Positions 34,485 to 43,040 of a stretch of DNA of 64,000 bases are shown piece by piece. The notes below the pieces were generated by a model. It did not search any database, had not been told where the DNA came from, and saw only the letters and a program-made list of their open reading frames with translations. Position numbers and translations under genes: made by a program. The stretch is taken from positions 1 to 64,000 of the forward strand of contig CAZXMW010000004.1 in the NCBI GenBank assembly GCA_964641415.1, given 5' to 3'. The stretch is from JAHECW01 sp964641415. Lineage in GTDB: Bacteria > Acidobacteriota > Thermoanaerobaculia > Thermoanaerobaculales > Sulfomarinibacteraceae. The stretch's first letter is position 1; the number at the start of each line of letters is the position of its first letter.

Positions 34485-34982
34485 TCACATCTCGTAATCG
34501 CCCATGTCCTCTGGCCGCAGTTGCTCGAGCATGGCCTTGAGCGCCTCCTCCTGGCTGACCTCCGCGACCACGGCACGGGCAAGAACTGAAGGCTCGACAA
34601 AGACCCCGGCGCCGAGGCGAAGCGCGAGCGCAATCGCGTCCGACGGGCGGGCGTCGACCTTGCGTCGTGCTCCGTCCGGTCCGTTGAGATGCAACGAGGC
34701 GTGGAACACCGACTCGTCGAGGCTGTGAATGACGATGCGGTCGAGAGCGAATCCGAACTCCCCGATGATCGAGGCCATCAGGTCATGGGTCATGGGTCGA
34801 GGCACCGAGACGTCTTCGAGACTGATGGCGATGGCGTTGGCTTCGCAGACCCCGATCCAGATCGGCAAATACGCGTTGTCGTCGGGTTTGCCGAGGATCA
34901 CGACCGGGCTGTTGGTCGCCGGATCGACGACCAGCGCCCGGATCGAAACTTCGATCGGTTCGGAGGACTCATGACCGGCCAC
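34485..34982 (-). CDS. Bifunctional nuclease family protein (DUF151)
   Basis: About 165 residues with the BFN/DUF151 fold: VVDPATNSPVVILGKPDDNAYLPIWIG and the signature KVDARPSDAIALALRLGAGVFV. Related proteins act on DNA or RNA, or in stress responses; the activity is not certain here. GTG 34982 is a best guess for the start, as no strong ribosome binding site is present. It lies 40 bases after miaB. Confidence 0.82.
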   Translation of the reverse strand: MAGHESSEPIEVSIRALVVDPATNSPVVILGKPDDNAYLPIWIGVCEANAIAISLEDVSVPRPMTHDLMASIIGEFGFALDRIVIHSLDESVFHASLHLNGPDGARRKVDARPSDAIALALRLGAGVFVEPSVLARAVVAEVSQEEALKAMLEQLRPEDMGDYEM

Positions 34983-35022
34983 GCCACCAATGTGTCGGGA
35001 TCCGGCAAGGATGTCAAGGCGC

Positions 35023-36366
35023 TCATCGGCTGTCGGCCGGCCCGGCCACCGGGAGGCGGACGGCGCCGCCGACGATGGCGCCGACCAGCGAGTGGGGGCC
35101 GGCGCGGCTGATTTCGACATCGACCACATCGCCGACCGCCTCCCGGCCGAGCTTGGGGAAGTTGACGACACGGTTGTCCTCTCCCCTCCCCTGCCAGTGT
35201 TCGGGGTCACGTCGGCTGTCGCCGTCGATGAGGACGGACACGGTGTCGCCGACGAGCGTCTGGTTGAGCTCGAGAGAGATCCGGTCGGCTGTGGTGAGCA
35301 GACGCTGAAGGCGGGCACTGATGATGTCGGGAGCGATCTGCGGCCGGTAGCGCACTGCCGGGGTTCCCGGGCGGGGTGAGAAACCGAACGCGAAGACCTG
35401 ACCGAAACGGACCCGCTCGAGCACCGACATGGTGTCGTCGAAATCGGAATCGGTCTCCGCCGGAAAGCCGACGATGAAATCCGTCGACAGATTGATGTCC
35501 GGCGTCGCGTCGCGGATTCGGTCGACGAGATCGAGGTAGTCGGTCCGGGTATAGCGGCGGTGCATGCGCTTGAGAACCGCGTCCGAACCCGACTGGATGG
35601 GGAGGTGAAGGTATCGGAATACACGTTCGTGACGCGCCATGACGTCGATGAGATCCTGAGAGAAGTGCCGCGGATGCGAGGTGATGAAACGGACCCGCAG
35701 CAGTCCGCCGATCGCCGCAACCGCCTCGAGCAGGTCCGCGAAGCTCGCCCCCGTGTCCGGGCAGCGGTAGGCGTTGATGGTCTGACCGAGCAGCTCCACC
35801 TCGCGAATTCCCGCCGACACCAGGGCCCGGACCTCCCGGATCACGTCGTCGAGCGGCCGGCTGATCTCGCGTCCTCTCGTGTAGGGAACGATGCAAAAGG
35901 TGCAGAACTCGTTGCACCCTTCGATCACGGTCACCATGCCGCGTGTCGAGCTGGTTCGGAAGATACCGTGAAAATTGTGCTCGGCCTGGGGGTCGAAGCC
36001 GATCACCACGGGTCGCTCGCCGCGACGGACCGCGTGCAGCGTCTGCCGGATTCGGTGGTTCTGGCCGGGTCCGACGACGAAACCGACGGACCGCGATCGG
36101 TCGAGCAGACGCGATCCCTCCTGCTCGGCGACGCAGCCGCAGACACCGATCGTGCCCGCCGGGTTGGCCTTGGCGAGCGCGCCGATCCGGCTGATGATCT
36201 TGAGCATGGGTTTTTCGCGCACCGAGCAGGTGTTGAGCACGACCAGGTCGGCGCACTCTGCCCGGACAGCCGGCGTGAGACCCGAGCCGCGAAGCTGGCC
36301 TTCGATGATCTCGCTGTCGTGGCGATTCATCTGACAGCCCCAGGTTTCGACGAAGTAGGTTTTCAT
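35023..36366 (-). CDS. miaB: tRNA-2-methylthio-N6-dimethylallyladenosine synthase
   Basis: A radical-SAM methylthiotransferase modifying A37 of tRNAs that read UNN codons. 447 residues: N-terminal [4Fe-4S] Cys in ETWGCQMN, LNTCSVRE and CGCVAEQEG; the radical-SAM triad CNEFCTFCIVPYTRG; and a C-terminal TRAM domain. Its length suits the family. A related enzyme, RimO, lies at 56.6-58.0 kb. Confidence 0.94.
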   Translation of the reverse strand: MKTYFVETWGCQMNRHDSEIIEGQLRGSGLTPAVRAECADLVVLNTCSVREKPMLKIISRIGALAKANPAGTIGVCGCVAEQEGSRLLDRSRSVGFVVGPGQNHRIRQTLHAVRRGERPVVIGFDPQAEHNFHGIFRTSSTRGMVTVIEGCNEFCTFCIVPYTRGREISRPLDDVIREVRALVSAGIREVELLGQTINAYRCPDTGASFADLLEAVAAIGGLLRVRFITSHPRHFSQDLIDVMARHERVFRYLHLPIQSGSDAVLKRMHRRYTRTDYLDLVDRIRDATPDINLSTDFIVGFPAETDSDFDDTMSVLERVRFGQVFAFGFSPRPGTPAVRYRPQIAPDIISARLQRLLTTADRISLELNQTLVGDTVSVLIDGDSRRDPEHWQGRGEDNRVVNFPKLGREAVGDVVDVEISRAGPHSLVGAIVGGAVRLPVAGPADSR

Positions 36367-36495
36367 GCTGAGATGGAAACTCTTTCGCAGTTCAAGTCGA
36401 TCGAGGATCGATCATAGCCCAACGACGGCCCTTGCACGAGTGTCGGATCTCCGCGCGCGAGTCAACCGCCAGCGCCGGCCCGCCACGCGCCCGGG

Positions 36496-37179
36496 TCACG
36501 GCGGCATCACGCCGGCCGTCGGCTTCGGCGTCGGCGGCTTGTCGAAGCCGCGGAACCAGCCCGGTTGGGCGCCGTCGCGGCGTGCCCGCAGCTTGATGTC
36601 GGACAGATCGGCCTCGGCCCGCTGAAGATCCGTCTCGAGCTTCTGCCGTTTCGCCAGGGCCTGATCGAGCTTGGGCTTGATGACGCCGTCGCGGTACATG
36701 GGGTCGTCCCAGGCATAGAAATCCCGCCACAGCCCGGGAATCTCGTAGTCCAGGATGTCGATCTGGTCGCGAATCTCCGTCACGAGGTCGAGCTGTCGAG
36801 CATACTGGGCCTGCCAGTACTGCTTTTTCTCCTCGGTTTCTCCGAATCCCGGGGCCTGTCCCTCGATCTGGCCGCCGGTTCCCGTGACGTCAGCGAGACC
36901 GCGACGGCCGGCGCCCTGTCCCGGTTTGGTGACCTCGGTGAGCCGCCCCTCGCCGGCGTACCTCTCGAGGTTCTCGTCGCTGATCACGATGCCGCCCTCG
37001 CTGGCGAGGGCGTCCTTGTCGAGTGTGATCGTGCCGGCGACGTCGGACAGGGTCGCGTCCGACCCCGACACCGGTGTCCGCGTCGGAGTCGGGGTCGGGT
37101 CGGACGCTGCGGCGATCGCGGCTCCGGCGCAGAACGCAACCGTGCTCACGATTCGAGTCCAGCATGCTTTGTTGACCAT
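36496..37179 (-). CDS. Hypothetical secreted coiled-coil protein
   Basis: 227 residues with a signal peptide (RIVSTVAFCAGAAIAAA), a Pro-Thr stretch (DPTPTPTRTP), a short beta-like part (TITLDKDALASEGGIVISDENL), and a long charged helix (AKRQKLETDLQRAEADLSDIKLRARR) followed by a proline-rich end. GGAGGTG precedes ATG 37179. It is probably periplasmic. No family is recognised, and it is 17 bases from the cupin gene. Confidence 0.6.
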   Translation of the reverse strand: MVNKACWTRIVSTVAFCAGAAIAAASDPTPTPTRTPVSGSDATLSDVAGTITLDKDALASEGGIVISDENLERYAGEGRLTEVTKPGQGAGRRGLADVTGTGGQIEGQAPGFGETEEKKQYWQAQYARQLDLVTEIRDQIDILDYEIPGLWRDFYAWDDPMYRDGVIKPKLDQALAKRQKLETDLQRAEADLSDIKLRARRDGAQPGWFRGFDKPPTPKPTAGVMPP

Positions 37180-37196
37180 GAAACACCTCCTCCGAA

Positions 37197-37568
37197 TCAC
37201 GGCGCCGAGGTACCCTGACGCCCGTAGCGATCCTCGACGCGTACGACATCGTCCAGGTGGTTGGTCGAAACCTCGAGCAGACGGCAGTCCGACGTCGCGA
37301 CCATCCGGTGCAGGGTGCCCGGTGCGACGTGGAACACGTCGCCTTCGGTCAGCCTGTGGGTCGCGAGGGTGTCCGGATCCGGTCCGACCACCAGATCCAG
37401 GTCGCCGTCGAGCACTCTGAGCGTCTCTTCCTTGACCTGGTGGTACTGCAGGCTCAGGGCCTCGCCGCGGCGGATGAACAGGATCTTGCCGACGTAGTCG
37501 GGGGTCTGGGCGAAGATCTCCTCGTGTCCCCAGGGTTTCTCGACAACTCGCGCCCGTCGGGTCACCAT
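37197..37568 (-). CDS. Cupin protein, mannose-6-phosphate isomerase type II-like
   Basis: A 123-residue single cupin domain: EKPWGHEEIFAQ and the metal-binding patterns LQYHQVKEETLRVLDG and HVAPGTLHRM. These are the hallmarks of the C-terminal domain of type II phosphomannose isomerases, here without the nucleotidyltransferase half. ATG 37568 follows TAGGGGAG and lies 14 bases after ptsI. The substrate is uncertain. Confidence 0.75.
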   Translation of the reverse strand: MVTRRARVVEKPWGHEEIFAQTPDYVGKILFIRRGEALSLQYHQVKEETLRVLDGDLDLVVGPDPDTLATHRLTEGDVFHVAPGTLHRMVATSDCRLLEVSTNHLDDVVRVEDRYGRQGTSAP

Positions 37569-37582
37569 CACACTGCACTCCC

Positions 37583-39346
37583 CTACACTCGAATCTTGAT
37601 CTTGGCGAGGGAAATCGCAAGCCGCTCGAGGAGAAATTCCTCGACCTCGCGGGCGGTCGCCATGGCGCACGCCTGACGGGCCAAATGGACGGACTCACGG
37701 TAGGACAGCTCACGAACCAGCGCCCGCACCACCGGCGCGGACTGCGGGTTCATGCTGAAACGGTCGAGGCCGATCCCGATCAGGACCGGCGCCATGAGCG
37801 GGTCCGAAGCCATCTCACCGCACATCGACACCGGGATCCCCTCGTCTCGACCGGCCTCGACGACCTTGGAGATCAGGCGCAGGACGGCTGGACTGGTGGG
37901 CCGGTAGAGGTTGGCGACGAGCTCATTGGACCGATCGACCGCCAACGAGTACTGAATCAAATCGTTGGTTCCGATCGACAGAAAATCGGCCTCGCGCGCA
38001 AGCTCGCGCGCCATCACCGCCGACGACGGCACCTCGACCATGGCGCCGAGGGGGACGTCGTCGTGCACCGCGTGGCCCTCGGCCCGGAGCTCCTGGGCGA
38101 TTCTGCGAACCAGCAGTCGGGCGATCCGGAACTCCTCGATGCCGCTGATCAGCGGGAACATGATGTTCACGCGGCCCGGCTCGTGCTCGCCGGCGAGCAG
38201 CATCAGGGCGCGCAGCTGGGTCTCGAAGAAGTCAATCTGCGCGAAGCACAGCCTGATCCCGCGCAGACCGAGCACCGGGTTGGCCTCCGGCGAACCGATG
38301 ACCTCGCGCGCCAGCTTCTTGCCGCCGAGGTCGAAGGTCCGAATGGTCACGGGCAGCGGCGCCATGCCGTCGGTGATCTCGCGGTAGGCCGCCAGATGGT
38401 CCTTGACCGTCGGCAGGTTGGGGCTCATCCGCATGTAGAGAAACTCGGAGCGGTACAGCCCGATGCCCTGAGCGTTCCACTGGCGGGCCAGCTCGACCTC
38501 GTTGGGCAGGTCGATGTTGGCCAGAATGACGATCTCGCGCCCGTCTCGGGTCACCGACGGCATGTCGCGCATGGCCAGGAGCTGGGCCTGTTGCTTCCGG
38601 TACTCGTTCCGACGACTGGCGTACTCCGCGACCACGGCAGGTTCCGGGTCGAAGACGATCTTGCCCTCGAAGGCATCGAGTGCGACCTGGCGCGACTTCC
38701 GGGCGGCCTCGCACAGACCCCGAGCGCCGACGATGACCGGGATTCCGAACGATCGCGCGATGATCGTGGTGTGGGCGGTTGGCCCTCCGGTCTCGAGGGC
38801 GAAACCGAGGATCCGGTCCATAGGCAGCTGCACCGCCTTGGACGGCGGCAGGTCGTCGGCAACCAGGATCGCCGGCCGATCCAGGTGGTCAAGGGTCCCG
38901 AGATCGAGACCATGCAGGGTGTTCAGAATCTGTCGGGCAACGTCGAGGACGTCGAGTTTGCGATCAGACAGGTGGGCGTGGGGCAGGGCCTCGAAGCGGG
39001 CGACCAGCTCGCCGACCACCTGATCGATGGCCCACTCGGCGTTGACCCGCTCGTGTCGAATGATGGTTTTGACCGGCTCGACAAAGGACGGGTCTGTGGC
39101 GATCAGCTGATGGGCCTCGAAAATTCCGGCGTACTCGTCCCCCATTTGTTGACGGGCCCGTTCGCGGTTCTCCCAGATCGTGTCGACGGTGGAGGTCACA
39201 GCGGACGAGAAACGATGCACCTCGGACTCGACCTGGTCCTCGGCGATGGTCAGGCGCAGGGTCGACATCGGACGGGTCTCGTGGACCACGGGCTCGCCGA
39301 CGGCGATCCCTGGGCTGACGCCGAGTCCGGTGAGCGTGCGGCTCAC
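37583..39346 (-). CDS. ptsI: PTS phosphoenolpyruvate-protein phosphotransferase (enzyme I)
   Basis: Transfers phosphate from PEP to HPr. 587 residues with the active His in GGPTAHTTIIARS (about 190), the PEP-binding LYRSEFLYM and the C-terminal MCGEMASDP catalytic Cys region. The GTG start overlaps the ptsH stop (GTGA). No sugar-specific IIB, IIC or IID gene is in the window, which points to a regulatory PTS. Confidence 0.95.
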   Translation of the reverse strand: MSRTLTGLGVSPGIAVGEPVVHETRPMSTLRLTIAEDQVESEVHRFSSAVTSTVDTIWENRERARQQMGDEYAGIFEAHQLIATDPSFVEPVKTIIRHERVNAEWAIDQVVGELVARFEALPHAHLSDRKLDVLDVARQILNTLHGLDLGTLDHLDRPAILVADDLPPSKAVQLPMDRILGFALETGGPTAHTTIIARSFGIPVIVGARGLCEAARKSRQVALDAFEGKIVFDPEPAVVAEYASRRNEYRKQQAQLLAMRDMPSVTRDGREIVILANIDLPNEVELARQWNAQGIGLYRSEFLYMRMSPNLPTVKDHLAAYREITDGMAPLPVTIRTFDLGGKKLAREVIGSPEANPVLGLRGIRLCFAQIDFFETQLRALMLLAGEHEPGRVNIMFPLISGIEEFRIARLLVRRIAQELRAEGHAVHDDVPLGAMVEVPSSAVMARELAREADFLSIGTNDLIQYSLAVDRSNELVANLYRPTSPAVLRLISKVVEAGRDEGIPVSMCGEMASDPLMAPVLIGIGLDRFSMNPQSAPVVRALVRELSYRESVHLARQACAMATAREVEEFLLERLAISLAKIKIRV

Positions 39347-39612
39347 TCCCCCTCCCCGAACTTGTCTCGGAACAACAGGACCAGCGCCTCCACGGCGTCG
39401 GATTCATCGGGGCCTTCTGCCCGCACTGTCAGCGTCGTGCCCTTGGAGGCGGCGAGCGTGAGCAGCCCGAGGATCGACTTTGCGTTGACCTCCTCGTGGT
39501 CGCTGCCGACGAAGACCTCCGAAGTGAAGGCGTTGGCGGTGTGGACGAGCTTGGCGGCCGCCCGCGCGTGCAGACCGAGCTTGTTGATGATTTTCACCTC
39601 CTGCTGCTCCAT
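39343..39612 (-). CDS. ptsH: Phosphocarrier protein HPr
   Basis: 89 residues. His15 in NKLGLHARAAAKLV accepts phosphate from enzyme I. Ser46 in NAKSILGLLTLAASKG is the HPr kinase target, present here together with hprK 1.4 kb upstream. ATG 39612 follows AGGAAAC. It is the small hub of the PTS relay. Confidence 0.95.
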   Translation of the reverse strand: MEQQEVKIINKLGLHARAAAKLVHTANAFTSEVFVGSDHEEVNAKSILGLLTLAASKGTTLTVRAEGPDESDAVEALVLLFRDKFGEGE

Positions 39613-39738
39613 GTTTCCTCAGCTCCTCTTGACGGTGGTGAAAGCTGGCTTTTGCGGCGACCGGGCCGAACCGGGGGCCTCGGGCAATTCATTGTAACCC
39701 GAATGCCTCGAGCGAAATTTTCGGTCGCCGGGCCGGCT

Positions 39739-40164
39739 TCAGACGGCGTCTCGGGCGTCGCGTCCCCTGAGGAACTCGCTGGCGAGCCGAATGCTCTTCT
39801 GCCCGGCCTCCGCGAGCCTCCCGGCGAGCTCGTTGAGAGGGACGTCGCGGCTGCGCAGCGAGCCGAGCTTGACCATCATCGGCAGATTGACACCGGTCAC
39901 GATCTCGATCCGATCCGGCTCGAGGAACGGCAGTGCCAGGTTGGTCGCCGTGCCGCCGAACATGTCGGTCAGCACCAGCACGCCGCCTCCCGAGTCCATT
40001 TTCTTGAGCCGCTCCCGGAGATCGGCGGTCGCTGCGTCCGTGTCGACGTCCCAGGGCAGGGTCACCGCGTCGGTTCCGTCGCTGAGGTGGGGGTCGATCT
40101 GACGCGCCGACTCGAGGATCGATGTCGCGAGATCGCCGTGGGTGAGCACCAGCACTGGAATCAT
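39739..40164 (-). CDS. PTS IIA component, mannose/fructose family
   Basis: 141 residues; active His9 in MIPVLVLTHGDLA and the EIIA-Man motif LVLTDMFGGTATN. It receives phosphate from HPr. IIB, IIC and IID partners are absent, so it probably has a regulatory role. GGAGGTTGAC precedes ATG 40164, which overlaps the rapZ stop. Confidence 0.9.
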   Translation of the reverse strand: MIPVLVLTHGDLATSILESARQIDPHLSDGTDAVTLPWDVDTDAATADLRERLKKMDSGGGVLVLTDMFGGTATNLALPFLEPDRIEIVTGVNLPMMVKLGSLRSRDVPLNELAGRLAEAGQKSIRLASEFLRGRDARDAV

Positions 40165-41036
40165 GTCAACCTCCACTGCTCCTTGTCGCGGTGTCGCAGG
40201 TCGACCCGGCGACCGGCCCGTTCGAGCTCCCGCGCCACTCTGGCGGCGACGTACACCGAGCGGTGTCGGCCGCCGGTGCAGCCGACGGCTATGGTGACGT
40301 GGCTCTTGAGCTCATCGCCGTAGCGCGGGATCAGATAGAGCGCCAGATCGACGATCCGCCGAACGGCCTCCTCGACCTCGGGACGGCCGTTCAGCCAGTC
40401 GACGACCTCGGGATCGTTGCCGGCGAGCGGCCGCAGCGACTCCTCGAAGTAGGGGTTGGGCAGGAAGCGGACATCGAACACCAGACTGGCGGTCGACGGC
40501 ACGCCCTGAAGGTAGGAGAAGCTCGTGACCTCGACGCTCAGCACCTCCGGCGGTTCCGAAGTCCCGGTTCCCAGGGTCAGGACCTGGCGTCGGAGATCAT
40601 GCGGCGACAGCCGGGTCGTGTCGACGATCAGGTCGGCGAGCTCACGGACCGGCCCGAGAGACGCGCGTTCCGCGTCGATGGAGTCCTCGATGGCGCCGTC
40701 GCGCAGCGGATGCGGACGTCGAACCACCGAGTACCGACGGAGCAGAACCGCCGGATCGGCCTCAACGAAGATCAGTCGCAGGGATGGGTGGTCGGCCTTG
40801 AGCGATCGGAAGATCCCGGGAAACTCCCGGGACATTCCCCGGGCCCGGACGTCGAGCACGACGGCGAGCCGATTGGTGTCCTCGACCGTGGTCTCGAACA
40901 GTGCCTCGACCAGCTTGAGAGGGATGTTGTCGACGCACAGGTAGCCGATATCCTCGAGCGAACGCGATAACACGGTCTTACCCGAACCGGAAAGACCCGT
41001 GATGACGAACGGCCCCCCGAAAGTCGAATCAGCCAC
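40161..41036 (-). CDS. rapZ: RapZ/YvcJ-family nucleotide-binding protein
   Basis: 291 residues: Walker A GLSGSGKT, Walker B-like VVLDVRARG, and the C-terminal domain with VGCTGGRHRSVYVAARV. In E. coli RapZ is an adaptor for glucosamine-6-phosphate sRNA decay; outside Enterobacteria its role is less clear. GTG 41036 is chosen because AGGGGG lies at good spacing. It overlaps hprK by 8 bases, a conserved neighbourhood with PTS regulators. Confidence 0.9.
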   Translation of the reverse strand: MADSTFGGPFVITGLSGSGKTVLSRSLEDIGYLCVDNIPLKLVEALFETTVEDTNRLAVVLDVRARGMSREFPGIFRSLKADHPSLRLIFVEADPAVLLRRYSVVRRPHPLRDGAIEDSIDAERASLGPVRELADLIVDTTRLSPHDLRRQVLTLGTGTSEPPEVLSVEVTSFSYLQGVPSTASLVFDVRFLPNPYFEESLRPLAGNDPEVVDWLNGRPEVEEAVRRIVDLALYLIPRYGDELKSHVTIAVGCTGGRHRSVYVAARVARELERAGRRVDLRHRDKEQWRLT

Positions 41037-42015
41037 CGTCGTCCCCCTGTGCATTTCGGTTGACGGCATCGAGAAAGTCGCGCTCGTCTTCGATGCCCCG
41101 TTGCGCGAGCAGGCACTTGCGGACCGCGGTCTCGACCATGATCGCCACGTCCCGCCCCGGGGCGACGACCATCGTGTACTTGGGGATCTCCGTTTCGAGA
41201 ATGGTCTCGGTCGATGTCCAGGCCCGCGGCCGCTCCATCATCTGCTCGCGCCACCGCTGCTCCATGGCCTTGGAGCCCGAGCTCAGCTTGATGAGCTGAA
41301 TCACCAGCGAGATCGTCACTGAAGGCTGGGTCGAGGTCATTCCGAAGTGCTTCCGGATGTCGATGATCCCGACGCCACGCAGCTCGAGGTAGTTCTGGAG
41401 CAGCTCGTGCGGCGCGCCCAGCAGGCCGCGGTTGTGTGTGCGTCGCACCATCACCAGGTCGTCGGCGACCAGCCGGTGGCCGCGATAGACGAGCTCGAGC
41501 GCACACTCGCTCTTGCCGATGCCGGCGTCGCCGACGATCAGCGTTCCGAGCGAGAACACGTCCAACAGAACCCCGTGCATCTGGAGCCGCGGGGCGAGCT
41601 CGTCTTCGAGGAAGGCGGAGATCGCCTCGATGGTGTCGGAGGTCTGGGCGTGGGTGGTCAGCAGCGGGACGTCGAGCGCGGTGCACGCCTCGATCACGGG
41701 CGCAGCCGGCCGGTGGCCCTTGGTCGACACAAGGCAGGGAATCTCGAGGTCGACGACCCGGCATAACCGCCGGGTGCCGGTCTCCTCGCCGAGAGTGGCC
41801 AGGTAGGCGTGCTCCGACTCGCCGAGGATCTGAAGGCGGCCCGGTTTGACGTACGGCAGAAACCCGGCCAGGGCGAGGCCCGGCTTCTGGATCCTGGGGT
41901 TCGAAATCTCTCGCGTGTCGAGACCACCGGCGCCCGCGACCAGCTCGAGCTTGAGCGGCGCCAGCGACGGTTCGCGAAGCAGCCGGCCGACCGGGATCGG
42001 CGGTGGCAGGCTCAC
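41029..42015 (-). CDS. hprK: HPr kinase/phosphorylase
   Basis: Phosphorylates and dephosphorylates HPr at Ser46 in response to metabolic state. 328 residues: N-terminal domain, then HGVLLDVFSLGTLIVGDAGIGKSE with the P-loop GDAGIGKS, and the hexamer signature LELRGVGIIDIRKHFG. The GTG start overlaps the ptsN stop. Its HPr target is in the same cluster. Confidence 0.94.
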   Translation of the reverse strand: MSLPPPIPVGRLLREPSLAPLKLELVAGAGGLDTREISNPRIQKPGLALAGFLPYVKPGRLQILGESEHAYLATLGEETGTRRLCRVVDLEIPCLVSTKGHRPAAPVIEACTALDVPLLTTHAQTSDTIEAISAFLEDELAPRLQMHGVLLDVFSLGTLIVGDAGIGKSECALELVYRGHRLVADDLVMVRRTHNRGLLGAPHELLQNYLELRGVGIIDIRKHFGMTSTQPSVTISLVIQLIKLSSGSKAMEQRWREQMMERPRAWTSTETILETEIPKYTMVVAPGRDVAIMVETAVRKCLLAQRGIEDERDFLDAVNRNAQGDDGG

Positions 42016-42479
42016 AGGCCTTCCCGATCGGCCGCTCCCTGGATCGCCTTCATCACACCATCGACATCGCCCGCCGCGAGCAGCCCGTCACGAACTTCCT
42101 CGCGCTTGAGCAGGCGCGCGATCTGGGACAGGACCTGCAGGTGTGCGGCCGGCTGGTCGGGAGGCGACAGGACGACGAAGAAGAAGCTCACGGTTGAGGT
42201 GTTCCTTGCGCCACCGAACTCGACGCCGTCGTCGAACCCCATCAGGGCGACGACGATTTCTTCGAGACCGTCCAGCTTGCTGTGGGGAATCGCGAAACCG
42301 TTGCCGACCGACGTCGAACCGAGCCTCTCACGCTCGTCGAGCACGCTCTGAATGAGCGCGGCATCGAGACCCGAGGCCCGGCCGAGCTCGTCGGCCATGC
42401 GCGCGATCGCCTGTTCCGAGCTGTCGGCCTCGAGGCCCAGAAAGACCAGATTCGGGCGAACGGCTTCCCGGATGTTCAT
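42012..42479 (-). CDS. ptsN: PTS IIA component, nitrogen-regulatory type
   Basis: 155 residues; the active His66 in VGNGFAIPHSKL and the family segment LLSPPDQPAAHLQVLSQIARLL as VVLSPPDQPAAHLQVL. EIIA-Ntr controls metabolism and sigma-54-linked genes by protein contacts. Its ATG shares a base with the hpf stop (TGATG). The cluster rpoN-hpf-ptsN-hprK-rapZ is conserved in many Gram-negatives. Confidence 0.92.
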   Translation of the reverse strand: MNIREAVRPNLVFLGLEADSSEQAIARMADELGRASGLDAALIQSVLDERERLGSTSVGNGFAIPHSKLDGLEEIVVALMGFDDGVEFGGARNTSTVSFFFVVLSPPDQPAAHLQVLSQIARLLKREEVRDGLLAAGDVDGVMKAIQGAADREGL

Positions 42480-43027
42480 CAGATCTCGGGGGTGATCAGC
42501 CCCAGGTTGTCGTCTCCGGAGCGCCGGTACAGCACGTTGATCTGGTCCGTGGAGGCGTTCCGGAAGACCAGGAACTGATCTGGGCTCCTCTCCAGCTCCA
42601 TCGCGGCGTCTTCGATGGACATCGGTTTGATCGCGATGGTCGACCGCTCGACGATCTGCGGACCGCCGGCAAAAGCCGTGTCCGGCTCGAGAGGCTCGAC
42701 CTCGAGGGTCTGGGCCTTGCGCGCTCCGCTGGCGCGGGCCTTGTGGTCCTTGAGCCGCGCCTTGGCCCGACGGGCCTGGATCTCGAGTTTGTCGATGCCG
42801 TCCTGGATCGCGGCGTTGAGCTCCTTGTTCTGGCCGGTCGAGTGAATGTCGAAGTCCTTGCCCTTGACAAAGAGATCGATGGTGTACAGGTGGCGTTCCT
42901 GAGCGACCTCGACCCTCATGTCGAGGATGTCGTTGAAGTACTTGGTGATCTTCCCCAGCTTCTTCTCGGCCAGCTGCCGGAAGTCGTCGTCGAGGGTGAC
43001 CTTGCGGGCAATGTAGTCGACTTTCAT
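42479..43027 (-). CDS. hpf: Ribosome hibernation promoting factor, long form
   Basis: 182 residues: N-terminal S30AE domain (MKVDYIARKVTLDDDF... to about 100) and a C-terminal dimerisation domain (SIEDAAMELERSPDQFLVFRN). The long form dimerises ribosomes to 100S. ATG 43027 follows GGAGAG and is 13 bases after rpoN. Confidence 0.92.
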   Translation of the reverse strand: MKVDYIARKVTLDDDFRQLAEKKLGKITKYFNDILDMRVEVAQERHLYTIDLFVKGKDFDIHSTGQNKELNAAIQDGIDKLEIQARRAKARLKDHKARASGARKAQTLEVEPLEPDTAFAGGPQIVERSTIAIKPMSIEDAAMELERSPDQFLVFRNASTDQINVLYRRSGDDNLGLITPEI

Positions 43028-43040
43028 GATCTCTCCACAA

